64,000 bases of DNA, from the NCBI RefSeq assembly GCF_000719865.1, contig NZ_JOID01000015.1, positions 248,001-312,000 on the forward strand. The letters run 5' to 3'. This DNA is from Streptomyces albus subsp. albus (GTDB taxonomy: Bacteria > Actinomycetota > Actinomycetes > Streptomycetales > Streptomycetaceae). A model generated the notes under the pieces. The model did not search any database. It was not told where the DNA came from and saw only the letters and a list, made by a program, of their open reading frames with translations. The position numbers and the translations under genes were made by a program. Within the stretch, counting starts at the first letter, position 1; each line of letters starts with the position of its first letter. Positions 26,772 through 35,184 of this stretch are shown here, one piece after another.

Positions 26772-27740
26772 TCACACAATCACACGCAGTGCACGCCGTA
26801 CGCCTGTGAACGTCACGCTGGAACGCAGTCCCAGGTGGTCACCGTCCATCTGAAACGGCAGTTTCGCCTGCGAATGCAAGGTGAAGTCCGTCAGATCGTG
26901 CAGTGACAGAGCGTGCTTGCCGTGCGGGCCCCGCTCGGGCGAGGACATGAGCAGCTGGGTCCCGTAACGCGCCACCGCGGCGGCGGAGAGACTGCTCAGT
27001 CCGAGCACGTCCAGCGCGGTGTCGAACGTCGCCCCGGGGGCGGCGTAGACCGGACGATTGCCCAGGTAGGTCCAGGGAGAGGTGTTGCAGACGACCGACA
27101 GCACCAACCCCCGTTCGGGCGTGTGCCCCGGGCGGTCGAGCGTAATCGTGCCGTGGCCGCGGTGCGGGTCGCTGAAGAACTGGCGGAGCACCTGGCGCAC
27201 ATACAGAGCGTGGGTGGAACGCCGGCCCCGCTCGCGCTGTTGTTCGACTCGACCGACGACTCCCGCGTCGAATCCGAACCCCGCGGTGAAAGTGAACCAG
27301 CGGGCCGGAACCGCCTCGTCCACGCTTCCCGGAGTTCCGGAGGCGAGGCCCAGGCCGACCGTTCGTTCGCTTCCGTCACGCAATGCGTCCAACAATGCAC
27401 CGGTCGCTTCCACGGCGTCATTGGGAAGACCCAGAGCGCGCGCGAACACATTCGTGGAACCGCCGGGGACAACGGCGAGGCGGGGCAGGGAATCCGGGTC
27501 CGGGCCGCGGTGCAGCAGACCGTTCACCACCTCGTTGACGGTGCCGTCGCCGCCGAGCGCCACCACCAGTTCGACCTCCCCGCTCTCAGCCGCCCGCCGG
27601 GCGAGGTCGCGGGCGTGGCCCCGGTACTCCGTGGACGCCACCTCCAGTTTGAGATCGCTCGCCAGGGCGTGGATCAGGACGTCCCGCGTACGGGCGCTGG
27701 TGGTGGTGGCTGCCGGGTTGACCACGAGGAGGGCGCGCAT
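26772..27740 (-). CDS. Diacylglycerol/sphingosine-kinase-family lipid kinase
   Basis: The 322-residue protein shows the DAGK_cat signature: VVNPAATTTSA at the N-terminus, the nucleotide loop ALGGDGTVNEVVNGL near residue 65 and PGGSTNVFARALGLP near residue 95. The C-terminal half is the beta-rich domain seen in YegS/DgkB-type enzymes. It probably phosphorylates diacylglycerol or a related lipid for phospholipid turnover. The start is either ATG 27740 or GTG 27749, the latter following AGGTAGG. The upstream neighbour is divergent. Confidence 0.87.
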   Translation of the reverse strand: MRALLVVNPAATTTSARTRDVLIHALASDLKLEVASTEYRGHARDLARRAAESGEVELVVALGGDGTVNEVVNGLLHRGPDPDSLPRLAVVPGGSTNVFARALGLPNDAVEATGALLDALRDGSERTVGLGLASGTPGSVDEAVPARWFTFTAGFGFDAGVVGRVEQQRERGRRSTHALYVRQVLRQFFSDPHRGHGTITLDRPGHTPERGLVLSVVCNTSPWTYLGNRPVYAAPGATFDTALDVLGLSSLSAAAVARYGTQLLMSSPERGPHGKHALSLHDLTDFTLHSQAKLPFQMDGDHLGLRSSVTFTGVRRALRVIV

Positions 27741-27818
27741 GCCGTGCACATTACCTACCTGCCGGTATGCGGCACAGTCCGGACGGCGACCCGCCCCGGA
27801 CCGATGGAGGACGGCGGA

Positions 27819-27824
27819 TACGCT
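27819..27824 (+). promoter_or_regulatory. Putative -10 box for a leaderless transcript
   Basis: TACGCT followed by six bases and GTG (27831) follows the same pattern as other putative leaderless genes here. No ribosome-binding site lies before that GTG, and no clear -35 is visible. Confidence 0.35.
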
Positions 27825-27830
27825 GCTGAG

Positions 27831-28271
27831 GTGAGCAGTGAGCAGCGAACGTCCACCGGTACCACCCCTCCCGCCGGCCCCCGCCCGGCCCGGCTCTCCG
27901 CCGCCGCGGCCCTGTGCGCCGCCGAGGGCGTGGTGCTCGCCGGGTTCGGGGGGTATCTGCTCGTGATGGGGCTGGTCGGCGACCCGTCGAGCCCGCAGCA
28001 GGCCGAGATGGGCGGGCTGACCCTGCTCGCGCTGGCCGCGCTGCCGCTCCTGGCGGCCCGCGGTCTGCTGCTGCGGCGGCGCTGGAGCCGCGGACCGGCG
28101 ATGATCACCCAGCTGATGGCCGTGCCGGTGGCCTGGACGCTGGTGAGCACCGGCGGCGCGATGATCGCCGCCGGGGTGGCGCTGGCCGCGGTGGCCGTCG
28201 CCGTGCTGGCACTGCTGGTCAATCCGACGGCCACCGCGGCACTGGGCATCGCCCCCCGGAGCGAGCCGTAA
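27831..28271 (+). CDS. Small four-helix membrane protein
   Basis: The 146-residue protein has four hydrophobic helices (about residues 25-45, 62-78, 90-108 and 110-130) after a short polar N-terminus. I do not recognise a functional family. It lies divergent from the lipid kinase and convergent with sigH, a position that I believe is conserved in Streptomyces. I use GTG 27831; an in-frame ATG at 27804 is an alternative. Confidence 0.7.
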   Translation: MSSEQRTSTGTTPPAGPRPARLSAAAALCAAEGVVLAGFGGYLLVMGLVGDPSSPQQAEMGGLTLLALAALPLLAARGLLLRRRWSRGPAMITQLMAVPVAWTLVSTGGAMIAAGVALAAVAVAVLALLVNPTATAALGIAPRSEP

Positions 28272-28299
28272 CGGCCCGGGGCGCTGCCTCCACCGGGCA

Positions 28300-28324
28300 C
28301 CTCCGCCGCGTGCTCCGGCGGAGG
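28300..28324. terminator. Bidirectional hairpin between the membrane-protein gene and sigH
   Basis: CCTCCGCCG and CGGCGGAGG form a 9-bp stem in the 63-base gap between two convergent stop codons. Confidence 0.6.
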
Positions 28325-28334
28325 CCCGCGCCGG

Positions 28335-29300
28335 TCACTCCTCGACGAGGAGCTTGTCCCGCAGCTGCGCCAGGGTGCGGGCCAGCAGCCGGGAGACGTG
28401 CATTTGCGAGATGCCGACCTCCTGCGCGATCTGCGACTGCGTCATATTGCCGAAGAAGCGCAGCAGCAGGATCTTCTTCTCCCGCGGCGGCAGTTCCTCC
28501 AGCAGGGGCTTGAGGGACTCCCGGTACTCCACGCCCTCCAGGGCGTCGTCCTCGGCGCCCAGGGTGTCGGCGACGGCCGGCGACTCCTCGTCCGTGTCCG
28601 GGACGTCCAGCGAGAGGGTGCTGTACGCGTTGGCGGACTCCAGCCCCTCCAGCACCTCCTCCTCCGAGATGCCGAGCTGGACGGCGAGTTCGTGGACGGT
28701 GGGGGAGCGGCCGTGCCGCTGGGACAGCTCGGCGGTGGCCGTGGTCAGCGACAGCCGCAGCTCCTGGAGCCGGCGCGGGACCCGCACCGCCCAGCCCTTG
28801 TCGCGGAAGTGCCGCTTGATCTCGCCGACCACCGTCGGGGTGGCGTAGGTGGAGAACTCGACACCCCGGTCGGGGTCGAAGCGGTCCACGGACTTGATGA
28901 GGCCGATGGTGGCGACCTGGGTCAGGTCGTCCAGCGGCTCGCCGCGGTTGCGGAACCGCCGGGCCAGGTGCTCCACCAGCGGCAGGTGCATCCGGACCAG
29001 GTGGTCGCGGAGCTGGACGCGCCGCGGCGAGCCCTCGGGCAGGCCGCGCAACTCGATGAAGAGCGCCCGGGCACCGCTGCGGTCGTGCGGATCCGGCTGC
29101 TCGCCGCGGGCGTATTCGTGCTCGCGCCCCGGGTGCTCGCCCCGGCCCTGCTCGCGCCCGGGCTGCTCCTGCCGCTGCTCCTGCTGATGCTGGTCCATGT
29201 GGTCCGCCCGCTCTGCCTGTTGCTCCGGGATGGCGGCCCTGGGCACCGCCCCCGCCGAGCGCCTCTCGTCCTGCACCGGCCCGCCCGTTCCCTCCGTCAC
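28335..29300 (-). CDS. sigH: SigB/SigF-family stress sigma factor SigH
   Basis: The 321-residue sigma factor has a Gln/Glu/Arg-rich N-terminal extension of about 75 residues. Regions 2 (DDLTQVATIGLIKSVDRFDP, EFSTYATPTVVGEIKRHFRD), 3 and 4 (EKKILLLRFFGNMTQSQIAQEVGISQMHVSRLL) follow. SigH of S. coelicolor acts in osmotic stress and septation. Its multiple isoforms differ at the N-terminus, which fits the long extension here and an internal Met near residue 35. It starts at GTG 29300, overlapping the anti-sigma stop (GTGA). Confidence 0.92.
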   Translation of the reverse strand: MTEGTGGPVQDERRSAGAVPRAAIPEQQAERADHMDQHQQEQRQEQPGREQGRGEHPGREHEYARGEQPDPHDRSGARALFIELRGLPEGSPRRVQLRDHLVRMHLPLVEHLARRFRNRGEPLDDLTQVATIGLIKSVDRFDPDRGVEFSTYATPTVVGEIKRHFRDKGWAVRVPRRLQELRLSLTTATAELSQRHGRSPTVHELAVQLGISEEEVLEGLESANAYSTLSLDVPDTDEESPAVADTLGAEDDALEGVEYRESLKPLLEELPPREKKILLLRFFGNMTQSQIAQEVGISQMHVSRLLARTLAQLRDKLLVEE

Positions 29301-29710
29301 GGCTGACCGGGACCCGCGCCGCGCTTCTTGTGCAGGCCGATGCTCACCGTGCGGTCCTCGGCGACCGTGGAGTCCACCTCACCGGCGAGCGCGGAGAGCA
29401 CCGTCCAGGCGAAGGTGTCGCGCTCGGGGGCGCGGCCGTCGGTCGTCGGGGCCGAGACGGTCACCCGCAGCGAATCCCCGACCAGACGGAAGACGCAGCT
29501 GAGCACGGAACCCGGCACCGCCTGCTGCAGCAGGATCGCGCAGGCCTCGTCGACCGCGATGCGCAGATCCTCGATCTCGTCGAGGGTGAAGTCCAATCGG
29601 GCCGCGAGGCCCGCCGTGGCCGTCCGCAGCACGGAAAGATAGGCACCCGCGGCGGGCAGCCGGACTTCCACGAAGTCCTGGTTCCCGGGCTCACCTGCGA
29701 TGTGGGACAC
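29297..29710 (-). CDS. RsbW-type anti-sigma factor of SigH (PrsH/UshX)
   Basis: The 137-residue protein is a HATPase_c anti-sigma factor. The N-box is in IEDLRIAVDEACAILLQQAV and the C-terminal part reads TVSIGLHKKRG. GTG 29710 is chosen because GGAGG lies five bases before it; an upstream TTG (29722) lacks a site. Partner-switching proteins of this type hold their sigma factor until an anti-sigma antagonist binds. It is coupled to sigH by a 4-base overlap. A STAS-type antagonist gene lies only 3 kb away (32631-32969), a possible partner. Confidence 0.88.
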   Translation of the reverse strand: MSHIAGEPGNQDFVEVRLPAAGAYLSVLRTATAGLAARLDFTLDEIEDLRIAVDEACAILLQQAVPGSVLSCVFRLVGDSLRVTVSAPTTDGRAPERDTFAWTVLSALAGEVDSTVAEDRTVSIGLHKKRGAGPGQP

Positions 29711-30030
29711 CCTCACCTCCAAGGTGACAAGCTCTTCGGTTCTTCGAGCTGATACGAGCGCCGGACCGCGCGCTTCGCGCGAGGGCGGAACCGGCGCAGC
29801 ACATGGTTCGCCTGCGACGCTATCGTGATCTGTGGGCCGGTGTCGCCTGTGCCGGGGGCGCGGGACACAGCGGGGCCGCCCTCCAACGGCCGGTCGGAGC
29901 CCGCGGTCCGGTGAACGTCACTCATTGTAGGCACGGCTCTACGGACAGTGGCTAGGGGTGCGGCGGTTCCAATTCCGCGAATCCGGGCCCGGATTCACCC
30001 GGCGGGGCCCGGCGCGGGAGTCGCCACTGG
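29711..30030. other. 320-base region upstream of the sigH operon
   Basis: This should carry the sigH operon promoters. On the minus strand TACAAT (29929-29924) is the best -10 candidate, with no good -35. A 70-codon frame (29925-29713) ends two bases before the anti-sigma start but begins inside that -10, so I do not call it a gene. Confidence 0.45.
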
Positions 30031-30954
30031 TCAGCCGGTTCCGGTGAGAACGGCCGCGATCGCCGTGCCCGGGCGGAAGGCGCGTTCCTCGGTCAGCGAC
30101 AACAGTCCGTACAGCATTTTGGCGACGTACAGTGACTCCAGGATAACCCCGTGCCGGGTGGAGAAGTCCTCGGCGAACGCCCGGAGTCGGGGCGGCACCT
30201 TCGCGTAGCCGCCGCAGTGGAAGCGGTGCTCCACCCGCCAGTCGCCCCTGCGGTCCCCGAACGCCTCGCGCTGCAGGCGCTCGACCTCCGCGCCCAGGAA
30301 GCCGCCTTTCAACACCGCGAAACCGAGAGCCCGTTGATCCGGCGCCAGTCCCGCCGCCAGCCCGGCGAGGGTGCCCCCGGTGCCGCACGGGACCGTCACC
30401 ACATCGGCCCGGCCCCGCAGTTCGCGGCCGAGATCCGTACAGCCGTGCACGGCAAGGGCGTTGCTGCCGCCCTCCGGCACGAGATGGAAGGCGCCGAACC
30501 GTTCCCGCAGCCCTGCGGTGAACTCCGGCGCGGTCTTGCGCCGGTAGGCGGCCCGGTCGACGAAGACCAGCCGCATGCCGTCGGCGGCGCAGCGCTCCAG
30601 GGACGGATTGAGCGGGCGGTCCGCCAGCTCGTCGCCGCGGACGACGCCGATGGTGGACAGGCCCAGCAGCCGGCCGGCCGCGGCGGTGGCCCGCAGATGG
30701 TGGGAGTAGGCGCCGCCGAAGGTCAGGAGCGTGGTGTGGCCGCTCTCGGCGGCGGCGCGCAGATTCGGGGTCAGCTTGCGCCACTTGTTGCCGGGCAGCT
30801 CGGGGTGGATGAGGTCGTCCCGCTTGAGCAGCAGCCGCACGCCGTGGCGCGCGAAGCGCTCGTCCTCGGCCGGGTCCAGGGGGGACGGCAGGCGGGGCCG
30901 CAGGGCATCGGGGCCGGGCGGGGTGCCGGGAGCGGCGGGAGCGGCGGGGGACAC
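30031..30954 (-). CDS. PLP-dependent D-cysteine desulfhydrase / ACC deaminase family enzyme
   Basis: The 307-residue fold-type II PLP enzyme has the cofactor lysine in PGNKWRK (about residue 57), TFGGAYSHHLRATA for the substrate loop, PEGGSN and a phosphate-binding PCGTGGTLAG. Members deaminate 1-aminocyclopropane-1-carboxylate or desulfurise D-cysteine. The HHLRATA variant is closer to the D-cysteine group, but sequence alone does not decide. It starts at GTG 30954 with a weak ribosome-binding site. Confidence 0.8.
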   Translation of the reverse strand: MSPAAPAAPGTPPGPDALRPRLPSPLDPAEDERFARHGVRLLLKRDDLIHPELPGNKWRKLTPNLRAAAESGHTTLLTFGGAYSHHLRATAAAGRLLGLSTIGVVRGDELADRPLNPSLERCAADGMRLVFVDRAAYRRKTAPEFTAGLRERFGAFHLVPEGGSNALAVHGCTDLGRELRGRADVVTVPCGTGGTLAGLAAGLAPDQRALGFAVLKGGFLGAEVERLQREAFGDRRGDWRVEHRFHCGGYAKVPPRLRAFAEDFSTRHGVILESLYVAKMLYGLLSLTEERAFRPGTAIAAVLTGTG

Positions 30955-31115
30955 CGGACCATTGTCACCCGGCGCGCCGGCCTGCGGTGCGGACGGGGTG
31001 CGGCGGCCCCGGAGCGGCGGCCGGGGCCGGTGGGCCGGGGGCGGCGGCCGCGAGCCGCGGCGTCCGTTCCGGGCGTTGGCCGCCCGGGCGTCCGCGGCCC
31101 GGGCGGCGCCGGGGC

Positions 31116-31349
31116 TCAGCCCCGGAGGACCCCGTCGCCGTGCGTCGCGATGTGCTGCTCCAGCGCCTCCATGGCACGGCGGGTGGCCTCCGGGGAGCCG
31201 CCGCGGCGCTGCTCGGCGTAGTACGCCGAACCGAGCTTCTTCAGCAGATCGGCACCGGCGCGCTGGGTCTGCACCTCGTCGAGCTTCTGCTTGCCCTGCG
31301 TGAGGCCGCGCTGTGCCTGCTCCTTGGCGCGGTCCAGAAACCCTGCCAT
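31116..31349 (-). CDS. Small conserved helical protein
   Basis: The 77-residue protein is highly charged and helical (KEQAQRGLTQGKQKLDEVQ, then LLKKLGSAYYAEQRRGG). This short cytosolic type is widespread in actinobacteria and has no known function. GGAGG eleven bases before ATG 31349 sets the start. It is on the same strand as the KAS III gene upstream and the PLP enzyme downstream. Confidence 0.8.
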   Translation of the reverse strand: MAGFLDRAKEQAQRGLTQGKQKLDEVQTQRAGADLLKKLGSAYYAEQRRGGSPEATRRAMEALEQHIATHGDGVLRG

Positions 31350-31536
31350 GTGCTGCCTCCTGCGATCGGTGCGGTGAGGCGGCCGGGCTGGAGCGCCGCC
31401 CCTCGCTTCGTCAACGCCGGGGCCGGGCGGGGGGTTCCCCGCGTCGCCCGTACGGAGCAGCACCGGCCACGCCGGACCGGTCCCGGGGCCGCCGCAGCCT
31501 TCCGTCGTGCGTCCGCCGGGGACTACGGGACAGCCT

Positions 31537-32475
31537 TCAGGGGCACTGGATGACCTGGCCCGCGTACGAGAGATTGCCGCCGAAGCCGAACAGCAGCACG
31601 GGCGCGCCCCGGGGGATCTCGCCGCGCTCCACCAGTTTCGACAGGGCCAGCGGGATGCTCGCGGCCGAGGTGTTGCCGGAGTCCACCACGTCCCGGGCGA
31701 TCACGGCGTTGACCGCTCCCAGCCTGCGGGCGAGCGGCTCGATGATCCGCAGGTTCGCCTGGTGGGGCACCACCGCGGCCAGGTCCTCCGGCCGCACTCC
31801 GGCGCGTTCGCACACCTGGCGCGCGATCGGCGGCAGTTGGGTGGTCGCCCAGCGGTAGACGGCCTGGCCCTCCTGCGCGAAGCGGCTCGGGGTGCCCTCG
31901 ATGCGCACGGCGGCGCCCATCTCGGGGACCGATCCCCAGACGACCGGCCCGATGCCCGGCTCCGCCGCTGCGGTCACCACGGCGGCGCCGGCCCCGTCCC
32001 CGGTCAGCACACAGGTGGAGCGGTCCGTCCAGTCGGTCACGTCGGTGAACTTCTCGGCCCCGATGACCAGCGCCGTACGGGCCGCGCCGGCCCGTACCGC
32101 GTGGTCCGCGGTGGCCAGGGCGTGGGTGAAGCCCGCGCACACCACGTTGAGGTCCATGGTGGCGGGGGAGGGGAGGCCGAGCCGGGCGGCGACGCGGGCG
32201 GCCGTGTTGGGGCTGCGGTCGACGGCCGTGCAGGTGGCGACGAGGACCAGGTCCACCTCCGAGGCCGGGAGGCCGGAGCCCGCCAGCGCCTTGGCGGCTG
32301 CGGCGGCGGCCATCTGGTCCACGGTCTCGTCGGGACGCGCCACATGGCGGGTGCGGATGCCGACCCGGCTGCGGATCCACGCGTCGTCCGTGTCGACCAT
32401 GGCCGCGAGATCGTCGTTGGTCAGCACGGCGGCGGGCTGGTAGTGGCCCAGAGCCAGTACGCGCGAACCCGTCAT
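31537..32475 (-). CDS. Beta-ketoacyl-ACP synthase III (FabH-like)
   Basis: The 312-residue enzyme carries the KAS III triad: Cys in DLNVVCAGFTHAL, His in VVPHQANLRI and Asn in DSGNTSAASIPLAL. FabH enzymes condense an acyl-CoA starter with malonyl-ACP. No other fatty-acid or polyketide gene is near, so this is probably a second, stand-alone KAS III rather than the main FabH. ATG 32475 follows AAGGGAC. Confidence 0.88.
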   Translation of the reverse strand: MTGSRVLALGHYQPAAVLTNDDLAAMVDTDDAWIRSRVGIRTRHVARPDETVDQMAAAAAAKALAGSGLPASEVDLVLVATCTAVDRSPNTAARVAARLGLPSPATMDLNVVCAGFTHALATADHAVRAGAARTALVIGAEKFTDVTDWTDRSTCVLTGDGAGAAVVTAAAEPGIGPVVWGSVPEMGAAVRIEGTPSRFAQEGQAVYRWATTQLPPIARQVCERAGVRPEDLAAVVPHQANLRIIEPLARRLGAVNAVIARDVVDSGNTSAASIPLALSKLVERGEIPRGAPVLLFGFGGNLSYAGQVIQCP

Positions 32476-32630
32476 GGGTGTCCCTTCGTCATCCGCCGGC
32501 GCCGGTCGGGCGACGGTGCCGGGTGCGGTGGGCACCGCCCCACCATCCTCGGGGCGCGGGCCACGAGACCGGGTACGCGTTCGGCCAAGGATCCGGGCGC
32601 AGAACTGGCGTGACCCGCCAGCGGGCCGGC

Positions 32631-32969
32631 TCAGGCGGAGGCGCCGTGGCGGCGCAGCGCCTCGGCCAGCGTGGGGACGGGACGGAAGCGGTGGCCGAGG
32701 CCCGTGATGTCCAGGACACGCAGGATCCCCGGCCGGTCGCAGACCAGGGCGAGGTCCCCGCCCCGGGCGTGGACGCGGCGGTGGACGCGGCACAGCAGGC
32801 GCAGCCCGGACGCGTCGAGGAAGGTGACCGGACCGAGGTCGATCACGAGCCGGGAGCCGGCCGAGGCGGTGGCCCGGTCGAGGTGCGGAGCGGTGTCGAG
32901 GGCCGCGGCGATGTCCATCTCGCCGCGGAGTTCGACGACCGTGCAGCCGCCCGTCCGGTAGGTGGCCAT
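32631..32969 (-). CDS. STAS-domain anti-sigma factor antagonist
   Basis: The 112-residue protein is a single STAS domain (RsbV/SpoIIAA type). The phosphorylatable serine is in FLDASGLRLL (about residue 53), where the usual D-x-S-G-L is kept. Unphosphorylated antagonists release sigma factors from RsbW-type kinases such as the one next to sigH. Any pairing with that protein is inference from distance only. The ATG at 32969 begins the domain directly; no good ribosome-binding site is visible. Confidence 0.85.
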   Translation of the reverse strand: MATYRTGGCTVVELRGEMDIAAALDTAPHLDRATASAGSRLVIDLGPVTFLDASGLRLLCRVHRRVHARGGDLALVCDRPGILRVLDITGLGHRFRPVPTLAEALRRHGASA

Positions 32970-33368
32970 GTGCCGACTGGGCTGCGGGGTCAGCTGAACT
33001 CTCCTCTTCGGGCCACGCGCCGGAACCTTCCGTCCGGTCCTCCGCGTGGGGCTGTGCGGGCTCCCCGGGCGGCATGCGCCGCTCTCCGGCCCGGCGGACC
33101 GGCCCGCCCCGGCTGCGGGAACCGCCGGGCGGCCGGAGCCGCGAGCGGCCCGGGGCAGGGGGTGACGTACCGTCACCGTAGCGGTACGGCACGGGAGTAC
33201 GGGACAACAGAAACGGTCTTCGGCCCGGTAATTACATCCGTGTAGGTGAATTTCCCCACTTGACGTTGACAGGAGTCCGGTGGCGCGGCCGGTGCGCCCG
33301 AGGCGGCCTGGAGGGCCCGGGGCCGACGTCCTACCGTGATTCCGACCCGACCCTGGAGGCAGCAGAAG
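32970..33368. other. 399-base divergent region between the STAS and GNAT genes
   Basis: No gene is supported. It contains a perfect 7-bp-arm palindrome at 33161-33177 and an AT-richer patch (about 33227-33262) with a TACA/TGTA dyad followed by TTGACG-TTGACA. Promoters for both genes should lie here. Confidence 0.5.
33161..33177. promoter_or_regulatory. Palindromic operator candidate
   Basis: GGTGACG, three bases (TAC) and CGTCACC form a perfect 17-base dyad about 190 bases from either flanking start codon. The size fits a dimeric regulator, but none can be named. Confidence 0.4.
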
Positions 33369-34007
33369 ATGTCACTGATCCCCACCGCCGCACCGACCCC
33401 GGGCATACGGCGCGCCGGAGCGGACGACCGCACCTGGGTCGCCTCGCTCCTGGGTGAGGCGTTCATGAACGACCCGGTCAGCAGCTGGGTCTTCCCCGAG
33501 GCGGAGCAGCGGCGCGCGCTCCACCCGGCGTTCTTCGGCGTCTTCCTCGACGCCGCCCTGGAGGAGGGCTCGGTGGAGGTCACCGACGACGGCTCGGCGG
33601 CCGCCCTCTGGCTGTCCGTCCCGGCCGTGGCCGAGGCGGACGTCCCGGCCGCGATCGCGGAGGACGAGAAGGCCGCCGCTTTGATGCGGGCGGTGAGCGA
33701 CCCCGGCAACGAGCGGACGGAGACGGTCGGCCGGCTGACCGCCCGGGTGCACCCCCGGCACCGCGAGCACCGGTATCTCATGCTCATCGGCGTCGACCCC
33801 GGACGGCAGGGGCAGGGGATCGGCAGCGCGCTCCTGGAGCCCGCGCTGCGGCACTGCGACAGCGCGGGACTGCCCGCCTATCTGGAGGCCAGCAGCGCCC
33901 GCAGCCGCTCGCTGTACGAGCGCGAGGGCTTCGTCTTCACCGGCAGCACCGTCGACCTGCCGGACGGACCCCCGATGTGGCCCATGTGGCGCGAGCCGCG
34001 CGGCTGA
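33369..34007 (+). CDS. GNAT-family N-acetyltransferase
   Basis: The 212-residue protein has the acetyl-CoA-binding motif A (IGVDPGRQGQGIGSALLEPAL, about residues 139-158) and a following YLEASSARSRSLYEREGF, both standard for GNAT enzymes. Substrate unknown. ATG 33369 is set by GGAGGCAGCAGAAG. A hairpin shared with the convergent sodN follows. Confidence 0.87.
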   Translation: MSLIPTAAPTPGIRRAGADDRTWVASLLGEAFMNDPVSSWVFPEAEQRRALHPAFFGVFLDAALEEGSVEVTDDGSAAALWLSVPAVAEADVPAAIAEDEKAAALMRAVSDPGNERTETVGRLTARVHPRHREHRYLMLIGVDPGRQGQGIGSALLEPALRHCDSAGLPAYLEASSARSRSLYEREGFVFTGSTVDLPDGPPMWPMWREPRG

Positions 34008-34020
34008 CGCCGGCGGAGAC

Positions 34021-34077
34021 GACCGCACCCGGTCCGCCGGGGACGCCTGTTCGGCGGAGTGCGGACCGGGTGCGGTC
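34021..34077. terminator. Long bidirectional terminator between the GNAT gene and sodN
   Basis: GACCGCACCCGGTCCGC (34021-34037) pairs perfectly over 17 bp with 34061-34077, and a smaller GCCG/CGGC stem lies inside. It sits between two convergent stop codons. Confidence 0.8.
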
Positions 34078-34127
34078 GGAAGGGCCGGTGGGCGGACTCG
34101 CCGCTCGCCGGGCGTCCTGACCCGCGG

Positions 34128-34523
34128 TCAGGCCTTCTTGGTCTCCCAGAAGATCTTGTCGATCTCGGCGATGAGGTCGAGCAGCTTCTGGCCGGTCGCC
34201 GGGTCGGTCGAGGCCTTGGCGGCGCTCGCGGCCTTCAGGGCGTCGTTCACCAGCTGGTGGAGCTGCGGGTACTTCTCGAAGTGCGGCGGCTTGAAGTAGT
34301 CGCTCCACAGCACGGAGATGTGGTGCTTGGCGAGCTCCGCGCGCTCCTCCTTGATGACGGTCGCGCGGGTGCGGTAGTGGGGGTCGTCGTTGGCCTGGTA
34401 CTTCTCCTGGATGGCCTTGACGGACTCGGCCTCGACACGGGCCTGGGCCGGGTCGTACACGCCGCAGGGCAGGTCGCAGTGGGCGCTGACCTTGACCGTC
34501 GGGGCGAACAGGCGGGAGAGCAT
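34128..34523 (-). CDS. sodN: Nickel superoxide dismutase (SodN)
   Basis: The 131-residue precursor has a 14-residue leader followed by the nickel hook HCDLPCGVYDP, whose new N-terminal His and two Cys bind nickel after cleavage. The rest is the four-helix-bundle fold. It detoxifies superoxide in the cytosol as a hexamer. The processing peptidase SodX is divergent, 142 bases away. In S. coelicolor sodN responds to nickel and its mRNA is a target of a small RNA from sodF; a comparable site should be looked for around the AGGAAGGA ribosome-binding site. Confidence 0.96.
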   Translation of the reverse strand: MLSRLFAPTVKVSAHCDLPCGVYDPAQARVEAESVKAIQEKYQANDDPHYRTRATVIKEERAELAKHHISVLWSDYFKPPHFEKYPQLHQLVNDALKAASAAKASTDPATGQKLLDLIAEIDKIFWETKKA

Positions 34524-34665
34524 GTAGCTGTCCTTCCTCGTGATCGTCTTCTCAGGTGGGACATTACTCCGTGAAGGCAGTCATGTGGCGAGTGCCCCAG
34601 CGGGCTTGGGACAAAAGTCCGAGTGAGGTCACGACGTGCGGAGGAAACGGACCGGGAGGTGCCGG

Positions 34666-35184
34666 ATGCCCGAGGCCGGTCGGCGGCGGGAATACGAACA
34701 CGGGCGCGAGCCGGGGCCGGTGCCCGGTCCGGCGGACGCCGGGGAGCGCCGGCCGCTGCTCCCGTACGGGCTGGCCGAGGTCGTCGGCCCGTCGATGCTG
34801 CCGGCCCTGCGGCCGGGCGACCGGCTGGTCGTCCGGTACGGGGCGCCGGTGCGGCCGGGGCACGTGGTGGTGCTGCGCCATCCGATGCAGCAGGACCTGC
34901 TGATCGTGAAGCGGGCGGCGGAGCGGCGCGGGGGCGGCTGGTGGGTGCTCGGGGACAATCCGGCCGCGGAGAGCGACAGCCGCGAGTTCGGGGCGGTGCC
35001 CGACGGACTGGTGCTGGCGCGGGCCCGATTGAGGCTGCGTCCGCCGCGCATGGTGCGGGTTCAGCGGTCGCCGGCGGCGCTGCTGTCGTGGATCGTCTCG
35101 GCGGTGCGGCCGGTTCCGTCCGCGCGGCCGTCGGCGGCGGCGCGGTCCGTGCGCGCGCTCTCCAGGCGTTTGCGGGCCCGGTAG
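34666..35184 (+). CDS. sodX: Nickel-type SOD maturation protease SodX
   Basis: The 172-residue protein is an S26 (signal-peptidase-like) protease. The catalytic Ser is in VVGPSMLPAL (about residue 45), the Lys in LIVKRAAER and the box-E-like GDNPAAESDSREFG follows. It is soluble, lacking the N-terminal membrane anchor of signal peptidases, as expected for removing the SodN leader. ATG 34666 follows GGGAGG at good spacing. Its 3' 124 bases overlap the convergent CGNR gene; that tail is Ala/Arg/Ser-rich. Confidence 0.92.
   Translation: MPEAGRRREYEHGREPGPVPGPADAGERRPLLPYGLAEVVGPSMLPALRPGDRLVVRYGAPVRPGHVVVLRHPMQQDLLIVKRAAERRGGGWWVLGDNPAAESDSREFGAVPDGLVLARARLRLRPPRMVRVQRSPAALLSWIVSAVRPVPSARPSAAARSVRALSRRLRAR

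Noticed and set aside
29713..29925. 70-codon frame directly upstream of the sigH anti-sigma gene
   Set aside because: It has GC-rich third positions and ends two bases before the next start. However, its ATG has no ribosome-binding site and lies within the best -10 candidate (TACAAT), and the product resembles nothing known to me. It is more likely operon leader.
33260..33271. TTGACGTTGACA as a -35 box for the GNAT gene
   Set aside because: Nothing resembling a -10 hexamer lies 16-19 bases downstream of either hexamer, so I do not list it as a promoter.
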